A stretch of DNA of 36,883 nt. It comes from Alphaproteobacteria bacterium. Lineage in GTDB: Bacteria > Pseudomonadota > Alphaproteobacteria > Rhodobacterales > Rhodobacteraceae. Positions 13,869-20,470 of this stretch are shown here, one piece after another. Below the pieces are notes generated by a model. The model made no database searches. It saw only the letters and a list, made by a program, of their open reading frames with translations, and was not told the origin of the DNA. The stretch is taken from positions 1 through 36,883 of the forward strand of contig JAUIIJ010000039.1 of the NCBI GenBank assembly GCA_030431825.1, written 5' to 3'. The translations under genes were made by a program, and so were the position numbers. Each line of letters opens with the position of its first letter. Positions within the stretch are counted from its first letter, which is position 1.

Positions 13869-13922
13869 GATGGCTGATGTCACCCCATACGTGAAACCCA
13901 CGGCCCAGGTCGCGCCATATGT
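13869..13922 (+). repeat. 54-bp direct repeat, right copy (start of mor)
   Basis: This copy is joined to the full mor-like gene and is identical to 12380-12433. Recombination between the two copies would remove 1489 bp and restore a mor gene whose start overlaps the methyltransferase stop by eight bases. Confidence 0.95.
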
Positions 13923-14262
13923 CGAAGCGCTCGGCCAGGACATGGCCGTAACGTTCCTCCTCGAGTTTGGCGGCGCGGAAATCTATCTCGCCACCTCACC
14001 CAAATCCCGAAGCCGTGTGGCGGCGCTGGTCGGCTGGGCGAAGGCCGTCGAACTTGCGAAGATCTCGGATCGGCTGCAGCGCCGGGTGCCGCTGGCGAAC
14101 AAGTGGATTGCCGCCTCTCTCAAGGCAAGGGGCTTGTCGGTTGCGGATATTGCGCGCAGAATGCGGGCGTCCGACGTCGCGGTTCGCAAATGGATCGCCG
14201 AGCAGGAAGCGCCGGATCGACGCAAGCCGGACCCCGATCAGCCCGAACTCCCTCTCTTCTGA
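13870..14262 (+). CDS. mor: Mor/C-family transcription activator
   Basis: Predicted protein of 130 residues that should activate the middle or late phage transcripts. It follows the Mor pattern: an N-terminal part with LGQDMAVTFLLEFGGAEIYL (Mor-like FGG.xIY motif, about residues 21-40) and a C-terminal HTH (GLSVADIARRMRASDVAVRK, about residues 95-114). Mu Mor is 129 residues. It lies just after the early operon and is followed at once by a terminator and the lysis genes, the expected place. The first 18 codons are duplicated upstream at 12381. Its expression now depends on the inserted cassette or on read-through. Confidence 0.82.
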   Translation: MADVTPYVKPTAQVAPYVEALGQDMAVTFLLEFGGAEIYLATSPKSRSRVAALVGWAKAVELAKISDRLQRRVPLANKWIAASLKARGLSVADIARRMRASDVAVRKWIAEQEAPDRRKPDPDQPELPLF

Positions 14263-14272
14263 AGTCCGCCGC

Positions 14273-14297
14273 CCCGCAAACTGTTGCGGGTGTTTTT
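14273..14297 (+). terminator. Rho-independent terminator after mor (copy 1)
   Basis: CCCGCAA (14273-14279), loop ACTG, TTGCGGG (14284-14290), then TGTTTTT. The 7-bp GC-rich stem with a 4-base loop and T-run is a textbook intrinsic terminator, starting 11 bases after the mor stop. The same 25 bases recur exactly at 24410-24434. Confidence 0.9.
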
Positions 14298-14311
14298 CGC
14301 CCCTCCGCCTG

Positions 14312-14327
14312 CGCGATCCTGATCGCG
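14312..14327. promoter_or_regulatory. 16-bp dyad upstream of the lysis operon
   Basis: CGCGATC (14312-14318) and GATCGCG (14321-14327) form a perfect dyad with a 2-bp centre, 25 bases before the amidase start and just after the terminator. Mor and C proteins bind dyad sites next to their promoters, so this is a candidate activator site for the late transcript; no clear -10 was found. Confidence 0.35.
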
Positions 14328-14352
14328 AATTTTCAGGCAACGCGAGGCAGGC

Positions 14353-15231
14353 ATGGGGCGGATCATCGACGGCATTCTGCAAGGGGTTACCTTTGATCCT
14401 GCCCGCTGGACGGGCGGCGAGATCGAGCCGGACATCATCATTCTGCATGATACGGCGTCGCGCCTGGGACGTGGCAGCGCTGCGCGATATCTGAAGAGCA
14501 ACGACCGCAAGGTATCGGTCCATTTCGTGATCGAGCGGGACGGCACGATCACGCAGCAGGTGCGAACGGATCGGCGCGCCAATCACGCCGGGACGTCGAC
14601 TTATCATGGTCGCAGGAATTGCAACAGGTTCTCGATCGGAATCGAGATGGTCAACCCGGGCAAAATGACCCGCCGTTCTGACGACAAGGCCCAGGCCTGG
14701 TTCGGTCAGACATTCGGTATCGCCGACCATGGCATTCAGGAAATCAGCACGCCCGAACACGGGCACGGGCTCTGGATGCCCTATACCGAGGCGCAGATCG
14801 CATCGGTGATCGACCTTTGTCAGGCACTGTTCAACGACATCGCAAGCCTTCGTGATATCACCACACATTGGTACGTGTCGCCAGGGCGCAAGGTCGATCC
14901 CGGCCCGTTGTTTCCCCTCGAGCAGCTGCGCTCGATAATCTTTGGACGTGACGAACCCCGGGACGTCGACGCCGCGGTCGATACCGTTCTGTATTCCGCC
15001 GGTTTGGAATATGTGCAGACCCACACCCCAGGCGACACGCTGAATCTGCGCCGCTGGCCGAGCTTCAACCCCAATGTGATCGCCACGATCCCGCACGACA
15101 CCATCCTGCCGGTACTGCGGCGTGGTGTCTTTGCCGGGCGGCAATGGGTCTGTGTGCTCTACGGCGGGCGCGAGGGATGGGTGCTGGCCTCCTACGCCGA
15201 CCCCGTCACATTCAAGGAGGCTTCCCCGTGA
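14353..15231 (+). CDS. Endolysin: N-acetylmuramoyl-L-alanine amidase with SH3-like tail
   Basis: Predicted 292-residue endolysin that cuts the amide bond between muramic acid and the peptide of host peptidoglycan. The Amidase_2 (T7 lysozyme-like) domain spans about residues 20-190. Zinc-ligand candidates are H32 in IILHDTAS, H172 in THWYVSPGRK and D182 in KVDPGP; K180 corresponds to the catalytic lysine. The tail (about 215-290) resembles a bacterial SH3 domain (DTLNLRRWPSFN ... VCVLYGGREGWVLASY) for wall binding. No signal peptide is seen, so export depends on the holin encoded next. It is the first gene of the late block, and its stop overlaps the GTG start of the holin gene. Confidence 0.9.
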   Translation: MGRIIDGILQGVTFDPARWTGGEIEPDIIILHDTASRLGRGSAARYLKSNDRKVSVHFVIERDGTITQQVRTDRRANHAGTSTYHGRRNCNRFSIGIEMVNPGKMTRRSDDKAQAWFGQTFGIADHGIQEISTPEHGHGLWMPYTEAQIASVIDLCQALFNDIASLRDITTHWYVSPGRKVDPGPLFPLEQLRSIIFGRDEPRDVDAAVDTVLYSAGLEYVQTHTPGDTLNLRRWPSFNPNVIATIPHDTILPVLRRGVFAGRQWVCVLYGGREGWVLASYADPVTFKEASP

Positions 15232-15758
15232 AGAACAAACGCAAATTCATCGATGTGATCGCAGCCGTCGCGCCAACGCTGGCGACTGCGCTCGGGGGGC
15301 CGTTGGCAGGTGTTGCCGTGCGCACGATCGCCGGCGAACTGCTCGGCAGGCCCGACGCCGGCATTGCCGAGATCGAAACAGCCATCGTCGGCGCCACTGG
15401 CCCGGACCTCATCAAGCTCAAGGAGATCGAGGCCAAGTTCGCGGCCGAGATGAAACAGGCCGGGGTCGAACTGGAACGCGTTGCCGGTGCGGATCGCGAC
15501 AGTGCGCGTCAGCGACAGGTCAAGATGCGCGATTGGACCCCGTCGTTTCTGGGCCTCGCCATCATTGTCGGGTTCTTTGGGGTGCTCGCCTGGATATTCC
15601 AGTACGGCATGCCATCCGATGGCCGCGAAGTTCTGCTGATCATGGTCGGCGCGCTCGGCACGATGACGACCCAGATCACCAACTACTTCTTCGGAAGCTC
15701 TGCAGGTTCCGCCGAAAAGCAGAAGATCATTGCCGATCTGAAGGGAGAGCGAGCGTGA
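15228..15758 (+). CDS. Holin, 3-TM family (Holin_3TMs)
   Basis: Predicted protein of 176 residues starting at GTG 15228 (GTGA overlap with the amidase). It contains a short hydrophobic region near the start (APTLATALGGPLAGVAVRTI), a helical middle with GADRDSARQRQVKMRDWTPS, then two strong membrane segments (LGLAIIVGFFGVLAWIF and VLLIMVGALGTMTTQITNYF), ending YFFGSSAGSAEKQKI. This arrangement is characteristic of the Holin_3TMs family of phage holins. The role is to open the inner membrane so that the amidase reaches the wall. It is coupled to the following secreted protein gene by a GTGA overlap. Confidence 0.88.
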   Translation: MKNKRKFIDVIAAVAPTLATALGGPLAGVAVRTIAGELLGRPDAGIAEIETAIVGATGPDLIKLKEIEAKFAAEMKQAGVELERVAGADRDSARQRQVKMRDWTPSFLGLAIIVGFFGVLAWIFQYGMPSDGREVLLIMVGALGTMTTQITNYFFGSSAGSAEKQKIIADLKGERA

Positions 15759-16066
15759 GACAGATGATCCTGAAAGTCCTGAGTTTGGCAATTCTCCTCT
15801 CGGCTGCGTTTCCTTCCTTGGCGCAGCAAGCGCGAAATTGCGCGCCACGCGACACCATCGTTTCGCTGTTGGCGGAACGTTATGGTGAAGCTCGCCAGAG
15901 CGTCGGTGTGGCGGCAAACGGCGGTCTCGTCGAGGTGTTTGCGTCAGACGAGACCGGAACCTGGACCCTCACGATAACCACATCGACTGGCATTATGTGC
16001 CTTGTCGCGTCAGGGCAGGCCTTCGAGCGCGTGCACGACGTCCCGCCGCCGGGGGACGCATTGTGA
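15755..16066 (+). CDS. Secreted protein of the CAPR/YGE type, in lysis block
   Basis: Predicted protein of 103 residues from GTG 15755. It has a signal peptide (MRQMILKVLSLAILLSAAFP, then SLAQQ) and a short mature part: NCAPRDTIVSLLAERYGEAR, then VEVFASDETGTWTLTITT and CLVASGQAFE. Small exported proteins with this pattern are common in Rhodobacterales and Hyphomicrobiales genomes and phages; their role is not known to me. Its place between holin and the DUF2730 gene is where other phages encode spanin components, but no spanin feature is obvious. The next gene starts in a GTGA overlap. Confidence 0.65.
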   Translation: MRQMILKVLSLAILLSAAFPSLAQQARNCAPRDTIVSLLAERYGEARQSVGVAANGGLVEVFASDETGTWTLTITTSTGIMCLVASGQAFERVHDVPPPGDAL

Positions 16067-16410
16067 ATTTCAACTTCGATTCCACGATCACGGTGTCCCT
16101 TGTCTTTTCGGTGATCGTCTTCGTCTTTGCCTGGTACCGTACGCGCGACGACAAGCTGACCGAGCGACTGAAGAGTGGCGGCGACCGCATGGACCGGCAC
16201 GAAACCCGGATCAATCAGCTCGAGCAATCCATCAAGGCCATGCCCGACAAGGATGACCTGCATGCCCTGCAGCTCGAGATGGTGCGTCAGACAGGCTCGC
16301 TGGCCGAAATGAGCGCCAACTTTCAGGGCAGCATGAAAATCATGGAGCGGCTCGAGATCATCGTAAGTCGCCACGAAGACCACCTGCTTGAGCGAGGCAA
16401 GGACAGATGA
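16063..16410 (+). CDS. DUF2730 family protein (Mu gp25-like)
   Basis: Predicted protein of 115 residues starting at GTG 16063. One N-terminal membrane helix (ITVSLVFSVIVFVFAWY, residues 9-25) is followed by a long charged coiled-coil stretch. This is the DUF2730 layout, represented in Mu by gp25 upstream of the terminase genes. Its role is not established. It overlaps the next gene by four bases. Confidence 0.78.
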   Translation: MNFNFDSTITVSLVFSVIVFVFAWYRTRDDKLTERLKSGGDRMDRHETRINQLEQSIKAMPDKDDLHALQLEMVRQTGSLAEMSANFQGSMKIMERLEIIVSRHEDHLLERGKDR

Positions 16411-16712
16411 GCGATTACGAAGAGAACACCATAAAGCCCCTGCGTCGCGGCATTATTCTGCGCCTGCTGGCGGATCGGAAGGACTATACCTCGAACGCTG
16501 ACCTTCTGCTGTCTGCGATCAACCGTACGAGGGATGGCGTTACAGCATATTTCGGAGAAATCGTGGATGATTTGGCGTGGCTGGAGCGCAAGGGATACGT
16601 GATCCTGAACGGTGATGAATTCATCGTCGTTGAAGCGACAAAGCGTGGATTACGCGTCGCACGTGGAGAAGCCGTTGACAGGGGTGTCTCGCGTGCGGAG
16701 CCAAGGTTCTGA
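16407..16712 (+). CDS. Winged-helix phage protein (Mu gp26-like)
   Basis: Predicted protein of 101 residues with the pattern of the VpaChn25_0724-type/gp26 family: RRGIILRLLADRKDYTSNAD, then a recognition-type helix VTAYFGEIVDDLAWLERKGY, then a wing LNGDEFIVVEATKRG. It is a winged-helix protein found in Mu-like phages between gp25 and gp27. A role in DNA packaging regulation is possible from its position only. Confidence 0.75.
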   Translation: MSDYEENTIKPLRRGIILRLLADRKDYTSNADLLLSAINRTRDGVTAYFGEIVDDLAWLERKGYVILNGDEFIVVEATKRGLRVARGEAVDRGVSRAEPRF

Positions 16713-16715
16713 GAC

Positions 16716-17270
16716 ATGCCCAGACCCAAGAAGCTGGACCTGATCCCGATCGAACTACGGCAGCGCCTTGCGCAGACCCTCCAGGATCGGGGATTCGCAG
16801 ACATCGTCGAGGTGACGGAAGAGCTGAACTTCTGGCTGGAAGAGCGCGGCGAAGAGATCCGCATCGGCAAGACGTCGGTTGGCGAGTTCTCGAAGCTTCT
16901 GAAGGATCAGCGCGACGCCTTTGCAATGGCCGAAACCCTGCTCGCCGATATGGACATCGAGGCAGAAAGCAACATGCACAAAGTGCTGATGCAGATGATC
17001 GCGACCGCGGCGTTCCAGATGATGCAGACCGTCGCCGAGAAGGACGGGCATTTCGATCCGAAGAGCCTCGCGGCGTTGTCGCGCATGCTCAAGGACCTGA
17101 TGCAGTCCGCCGGCATTCGCGAAAAGCTGCGCAAGGAAGAACGTGACCGCGTCGCCCAGGAGGCCCGCGAGAGCGCAGCCGAGGGCATCGAGAAGAAGAG
17201 CAAGCAGCTGGGGCTCACGCGCGACACGGTCGAAGGCATCAAGGCCGCGATCTTGGGAGTTGAGGCATGA
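16716..17270 (+). CDS. DUF3486, probable small terminase subunit (Mu gp27-like)
   Basis: Predicted protein of 184 residues matching DUF3486: an N-terminal MPRPKKLDLIPIELRQRL with an HTH-like region (DIVEVTEELNFWLEERGEEI then TSVGEFSKLLK), a long helical middle, and a C-terminal GLTRDTVEGIKAAILGV. Mu gp27 is regarded as the small terminase subunit that recognises phage DNA for headful packaging. Gene order (gp25, gp26, gp27, then terminase large subunit) supports this. Two small genes and a DUF6527 gene separate it from the large subunit. Confidence 0.82.
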   Translation: MPRPKKLDLIPIELRQRLAQTLQDRGFADIVEVTEELNFWLEERGEEIRIGKTSVGEFSKLLKDQRDAFAMAETLLADMDIEAESNMHKVLMQMIATAAFQMMQTVAEKDGHFDPKSLAALSRMLKDLMQSAGIREKLRKEERDRVAQEARESAAEGIEKKSKQLGLTRDTVEGIKAAILGVEA

Positions 17271-17527
17271 ACAATGCTGCCATCGGTTCCCTCGTCCTGG
17301 TCGGTGATTTCAACTGGCGCAAGGGTCCATTCTGGCCTGCGATGCTCGCCCTGGCGTTCGGTCGCAGGCGGCGGTTTGTCCATCTTGGCATGCACTGCAC
17401 CATCGCCTTCTGGAAGGACCAACCCTACCTGATCGGGTTTCGCGAGGTGGCGCATCGCACAGTTGGCTGCGTGCGGCCAGTTGCCGCGAGTCCGACGTCG
17501 CCGCCGCCCCCGAAGCCAAGCCGATGA
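17267..17527 (+). CDS. Hypothetical protein in packaging block
   Basis: Predicted protein of 86 residues coupled to the gp27-like gene (ATGA). It has a hydrophobic/basic middle (WPAMLALAFGRRRRFVHLG) and a proline-rich tail (SPTSPPPPKPSR). No family is recognised. It overlaps the DUF6527 gene by four bases. It may be an accessory gene inserted between the terminase subunits. Confidence 0.45.
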   Translation: MNNAAIGSLVLVGDFNWRKGPFWPAMLALAFGRRRRFVHLGMHCTIAFWKDQPYLIGFREVAHRTVGCVRPVAASPTSPPPPKPSR

Positions 17528-17820
17528 TCCGCGCAATCCGATATTCCGACGGCGTTGCCTTTCGTGCGGATCGCCGCGCGGGCAGTTTCGCGTATCGGCG
17601 CATGACACCGGATGACGCCCCCGCTGGCATGGCGTTTTTCTGTCCGTGCGGTTGCGGCCGCGAAAGCTGGATGGCCTTCGATGGCAGTGGACAACCCGGC
17701 CGGAACTGGACGTGGAACGGCGATCTGGACAACCCGACGCTGCATCCCTCGGTGCACAACAGCGGCATGCCCTGCAAATGGCACGGTTGGTTGCGTGACG
17801 GTTATTGGGAGGAATGTTGA
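17524..17820 (+). CDS. DUF6527-like protein
   Basis: Predicted protein of 98 residues resembling the DUF6527 family: an FFCPCGCGRESWM cysteine motif (residues about 39-51), then WNGDLDNPTLHPSVHNSGMP, then CKWHGWLRDGYWEEC. The cysteines and histidines suggest metal binding. Function unknown. It is often seen as an accessory gene in prophages. It overlaps neighbours on both sides (ATGA and TGATG). Confidence 0.7.
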   Translation: MIRAIRYSDGVAFRADRRAGSFAYRRMTPDDAPAGMAFFCPCGCGRESWMAFDGSGQPGRNWTWNGDLDNPTLHPSVHNSGMPCKWHGWLRDGYWEEC

Positions 17821-18098
17821 TGGCCTCCCCCGCCGAAATCGCCAACGACATGGCCGCACAGGCGGCGTTCTGGCAAAAGCGCGACAAACACGTGCATCGG
17901 GCCTGCGATGATGCCGCCAGGATGATCCGCGCCTATATGGTCGGCGAACGCGTCGACGGGCGAACCTATGGCGGGCTGCACAAAAGACTACTCGATCTGA
18001 CAACCAGTCGCCGGTACGCGCATTTCGGTATCACCGACAATCTCGACCGTGCCCTGCGCACGATCCAGATACTGGACCGGGAGGCGCGCCGGTCATGA
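17820..18098 (+). CDS. Hypothetical helical protein before terminase
   Basis: Predicted protein of 92 residues. The ATG at 17820 overlaps the previous stop and sits six bases after GGGAGGA, which favours it over an ATG at 17814. The sequence is helical with many arginines (AARMIRAYMVGERVDG, then LDRALRTIQILDREARRS). No family is recognised. Overlap of four bases with the terminase gene shows coupling. Confidence 0.5.
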   Translation: MASPAEIANDMAAQAAFWQKRDKHVHRACDDAARMIRAYMVGERVDGRTYGGLHKRLLDLTTSRRYAHFGITDNLDRALRTIQILDREARRS

Positions 18099-19777
18099 AC
18101 GCCGAAACCCTCACCGAAGCTGAATGGGACGAGCTGCGCGCCGAGAGCCGGCAGAACCTTCCGAACGCAATTGCCGAGGCCGACAGTCTGCCCGCGGTGC
18201 TCTTGTCCTACCAGGCGCAGCTGCTGGCGGCGACGGCTTCCTACCAGTTCGTCGTCTGTGAGAAATCGCGCCGGATCGGGATGACCTGGGCGGTGGCGGC
18301 GGACGCGGTTCTCACTGCAGGCACCCAGCGTCAAGCCGGCGGAATGGATACACTCTATATCGGGTTCAACCTCGACATGGCGCGCGAGTTCATCGACACG
18401 GCCGCGATGTGGGCAAAGGCGTTCATCCCGGCCGCATCAGGCGTGGAGGAATTCCTGTTCACCGACCAGAAGGACGGGGAAGCCGACCAGCACATCAATG
18501 CTTTCAGAATTCGCTTTGCATCGGGTTTCGAGATCGTCGCCCTGACCAGCAAACCGCGCTCTCTGCGCGGTCGCCAGGGCTATGTGATCTTTGACGAGGC
18601 AGCGTTCCACGATGAGCTCGACGAGATGCTGAAGGCCGCAAACGCCCTCCTCATGTGGGGTGGAAAGGTTCTTGTGATCTCGACCCATGACGGCGATGCC
18701 AACGCCTTCAATGTGCTGGTCAAACAGGTCCAATCCGGTGAACGGGGTGACACCGCGAGCGTGGTCCGGGTCACCTTCAACGATGCGGTCGATGCCGGGC
18801 TCTATGAGCGGATCGCGTTGATCCTCGGCGCGCAGGGTCGCGATGTGCCGACCAGGGACGAGTGGATCGACAGCATCCACAAGGTTTATGGCGACGACGC
18901 CGACGAGGAACTCCATTGTATCCCCAAGGCAGGTACCGGCGCGTGGCTGACTGCACCGCTGATCGAGGCGCGCATGACAGCCGATGCGCCGGTCCTGTCA
19001 CTGGAACTGCCCGACAATTACCTGCATCTGCCGCGCGACGCACAATCCGATCTGATGCGGCCCTTCATGATCGAGCTTTCCGCATTGCTCGAGACCCTCG
19101 ATCAGAAGCCGCACTACGCGCTCGGCTTTGACTTTGCCCGCGTGGCGGACCTCTCGTGCCTCTCGTTGCTCGCGATCGAAAAGAACCTCCGGCGGCGCGA
19201 AGCGTTGTCGATCGAGATGCGCAAGGTGCCCGGCGACGAACAGAAGGCTATCGTCGGCGACGTGATGGATGCGGTACGCGAGCGCTTGCTGGGCGCGGCG
19301 TTTGACGCGACCGGCATGGGGTGGACGGTAGCTGAAGACATGGGGCGCCGCTTTGGCCTGCGCGAGAGCGAGGATACGCCGGGTCTGGTCTGGGCGATCA
19401 AGTTTTCACAGGACTGGTACCGAATGCACATGCCGCCCCTGAAGACGGCGTTCGAAGACGACATGATCGCCATCGGCAGGGACGCCGATCACCTGACCGA
19501 CCTGCGCAAGGTGAAGACCATCCGGGGCATTCCGCGCGTTCCGGACCTGCGAGAGTCCGACGCCAAAGGCAAGAAGCGTCACGGCGATTATGCCATCGCC
19601 CTGGCACTGGCCCATTTCGCGTCGCGCATGAGATGGGTCGAGTATGATTATCGACCCGTCGGCGACAAACGCCGGGAACCCGCGGTCGGGGATACGGCCG
19701 AGGAATGGGACGCAAAACAGAAGAGTTCCGGCTGGTGGCGCACCCCACTGGGCGCGGGACTGAGAGGAGGTCTCTGA
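18095..19777 (+). CDS. Terminase large subunit (Mu gp28-like)
   Basis: DNA packaging motor of 560 residues. The ATPase half shows a Walker A-like KSRRIGMT (residues 57-64), Walker B VIFDE (164-168) and a coupling motif VISTHDG (194-200). The RNase H-fold nuclease half shows acidic residues D346 in YALGFDFARVADLS, D404 in AAFDATGMGW and D498 in KKRHGDYAIAL. These match gp28 of Mu-like phages. The protein packages DNA into the head and cuts it by the headful mechanism, using flanking host DNA in Mu relatives. No truncation is apparent. The next small gene starts in the TGATG overlap. Confidence 0.92.
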   Translation: MNAETLTEAEWDELRAESRQNLPNAIAEADSLPAVLLSYQAQLLAATASYQFVVCEKSRRIGMTWAVAADAVLTAGTQRQAGGMDTLYIGFNLDMAREFIDTAAMWAKAFIPAASGVEEFLFTDQKDGEADQHINAFRIRFASGFEIVALTSKPRSLRGRQGYVIFDEAAFHDELDEMLKAANALLMWGGKVLVISTHDGDANAFNVLVKQVQSGERGDTASVVRVTFNDAVDAGLYERIALILGAQGRDVPTRDEWIDSIHKVYGDDADEELHCIPKAGTGAWLTAPLIEARMTADAPVLSLELPDNYLHLPRDAQSDLMRPFMIELSALLETLDQKPHYALGFDFARVADLSCLSLLAIEKNLRRREALSIEMRKVPGDEQKAIVGDVMDAVRERLLGAAFDATGMGWTVAEDMGRRFGLRESEDTPGLVWAIKFSQDWYRMHMPPLKTAFEDDMIAIGRDADHLTDLRKVKTIRGIPRVPDLRESDAKGKKRHGDYAIALALAHFASRMRWVEYDYRPVGDKRREPAVGDTAEEWDAKQKSSGWWRTPLGAGLRGGL

Positions 19778-19980
19778 TGGCTGAGAAACCGAACTGCAAA
19801 TGGTACGCCGAAGATGCGGGGATGAAGCCCGATGGAACCACATTCGTGGATGCAAAATGCCTGACTTGTGGACATGAAGTGCATGTCGCGCCCGATCCCT
19901 GGCGGAGCGCTGAAGCGCTGAGCGACGATCCTCCTGACTGTCCTCAGGATGACCGGCAAGCGGTGCTGGAAGGTCTGTGA
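19777..19980 (+). CDS. Small cysteine-containing protein
   Basis: Predicted protein of 67 residues with AGAGGAGG about seven bases before the ATG. It contains four cysteines including a CLTC pair (residues 28-31), compatible with a small zinc-binding fold. No family is recognised. It is coupled on both sides (TGATG overlaps). Confidence 0.5.
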   Translation: MAEKPNCKWYAEDAGMKPDGTTFVDAKCLTCGHEVHVAPDPWRSAEALSDDPPDCPQDDRQAVLEGL

Positions 19981-20165
19981 TGCCGGTTCGGATCGCCCAC
20001 GGCCTGACGGTCGACCCGCAGCTGGTACGCCGGATCACGGGGGACCGTTTCGGCAACATCATCGTCGTGATGGAAGATGGCGTGCAACATATCGTGATCC
20101 CGCAACAGGGTGAAACACCGGACCAGACCCTGGCCCGTCTCAACAATCAACTCGGCAGAGGCTGA
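19980..20165 (+). CDS. Small hypothetical protein
   Basis: Predicted protein of 61 residues starting in the stop of the previous gene; a GTG one codon earlier is an alternative start. It looks strand-rich (GNIIVVMEDGVQHIVIPQQG) with a short C-terminal helix. No family is recognised. Confidence 0.45.
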   Translation: MPVRIAHGLTVDPQLVRRITGDRFGNIIVVMEDGVQHIVIPQQGETPDQTLARLNNQLGRG

Positions 20166-20175
20166 AGGAAAACCG

Positions 20176-20466
20176 ATGATGGATATTCTGGACAACGTGG
20201 AACTGGCCGTTGTGGTCTTTGTGCTGGCGGCGCTGGCGGATGTTCTCTCCACCCTGGGCGCACTTGCCCGCGGCGGGCGCGAAGCCAACCCGATCTTGGC
20301 AAAGCTGATGGACGGCAAGCCCCAGATCATCTGGATGCTATTCCGTTTGGGCGCAGCGTTTGCGGTCGCGTGGTTCGCCGTCCGGTATGGTTACGCATGG
20401 ACACTCTGGATCGGGTCGCTGCTCACCCTCGGCGTTGCCTGGCACAACAGCAGGGTCATGAGGTAG
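20176..20466 (+). CDS. Small multi-pass membrane protein (DUF5658-like)
   Basis: Predicted protein of 96 residues with three hydrophobic segments: AVVVFVLAALADVLSTLGAL, then IIWMLFRLGAAFAVAWFAV, then AWTLWIGSLLTLGVAWHNS. The pattern D-L-S-T then REANPILAKLM is typical of DUF5658-type membrane proteins. It sits between terminase and portal genes. A role in host membrane alteration or superinfection exclusion is only a guess. Confidence 0.55.
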   Translation: MMDILDNVELAVVVFVLAALADVLSTLGALARGGREANPILAKLMDGKPQIIWMLFRLGAAFAVAWFAVRYGYAWTLWIGSLLTLGVAWHNSRVMR

Positions 20467-20470
20467 CGAC

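Noticed and set aside
12333..13877. Open frame of 514 codons on the plus strand through the cassette
   Set aside because: It begins inside the methyltransferase gene, passes antisense to the secreted gene and out of frame through the ORF6N gene. Its product is rich in Arg, His and Cys like a shadow frame. Only its first 18 codons after 12381 are a true mor fragment.
13996..15144. 382-codon minus-strand open frame
   Set aside because: Antisense to mor, the terminator and the amidase; explained by codon bias of the plus-strand genes.
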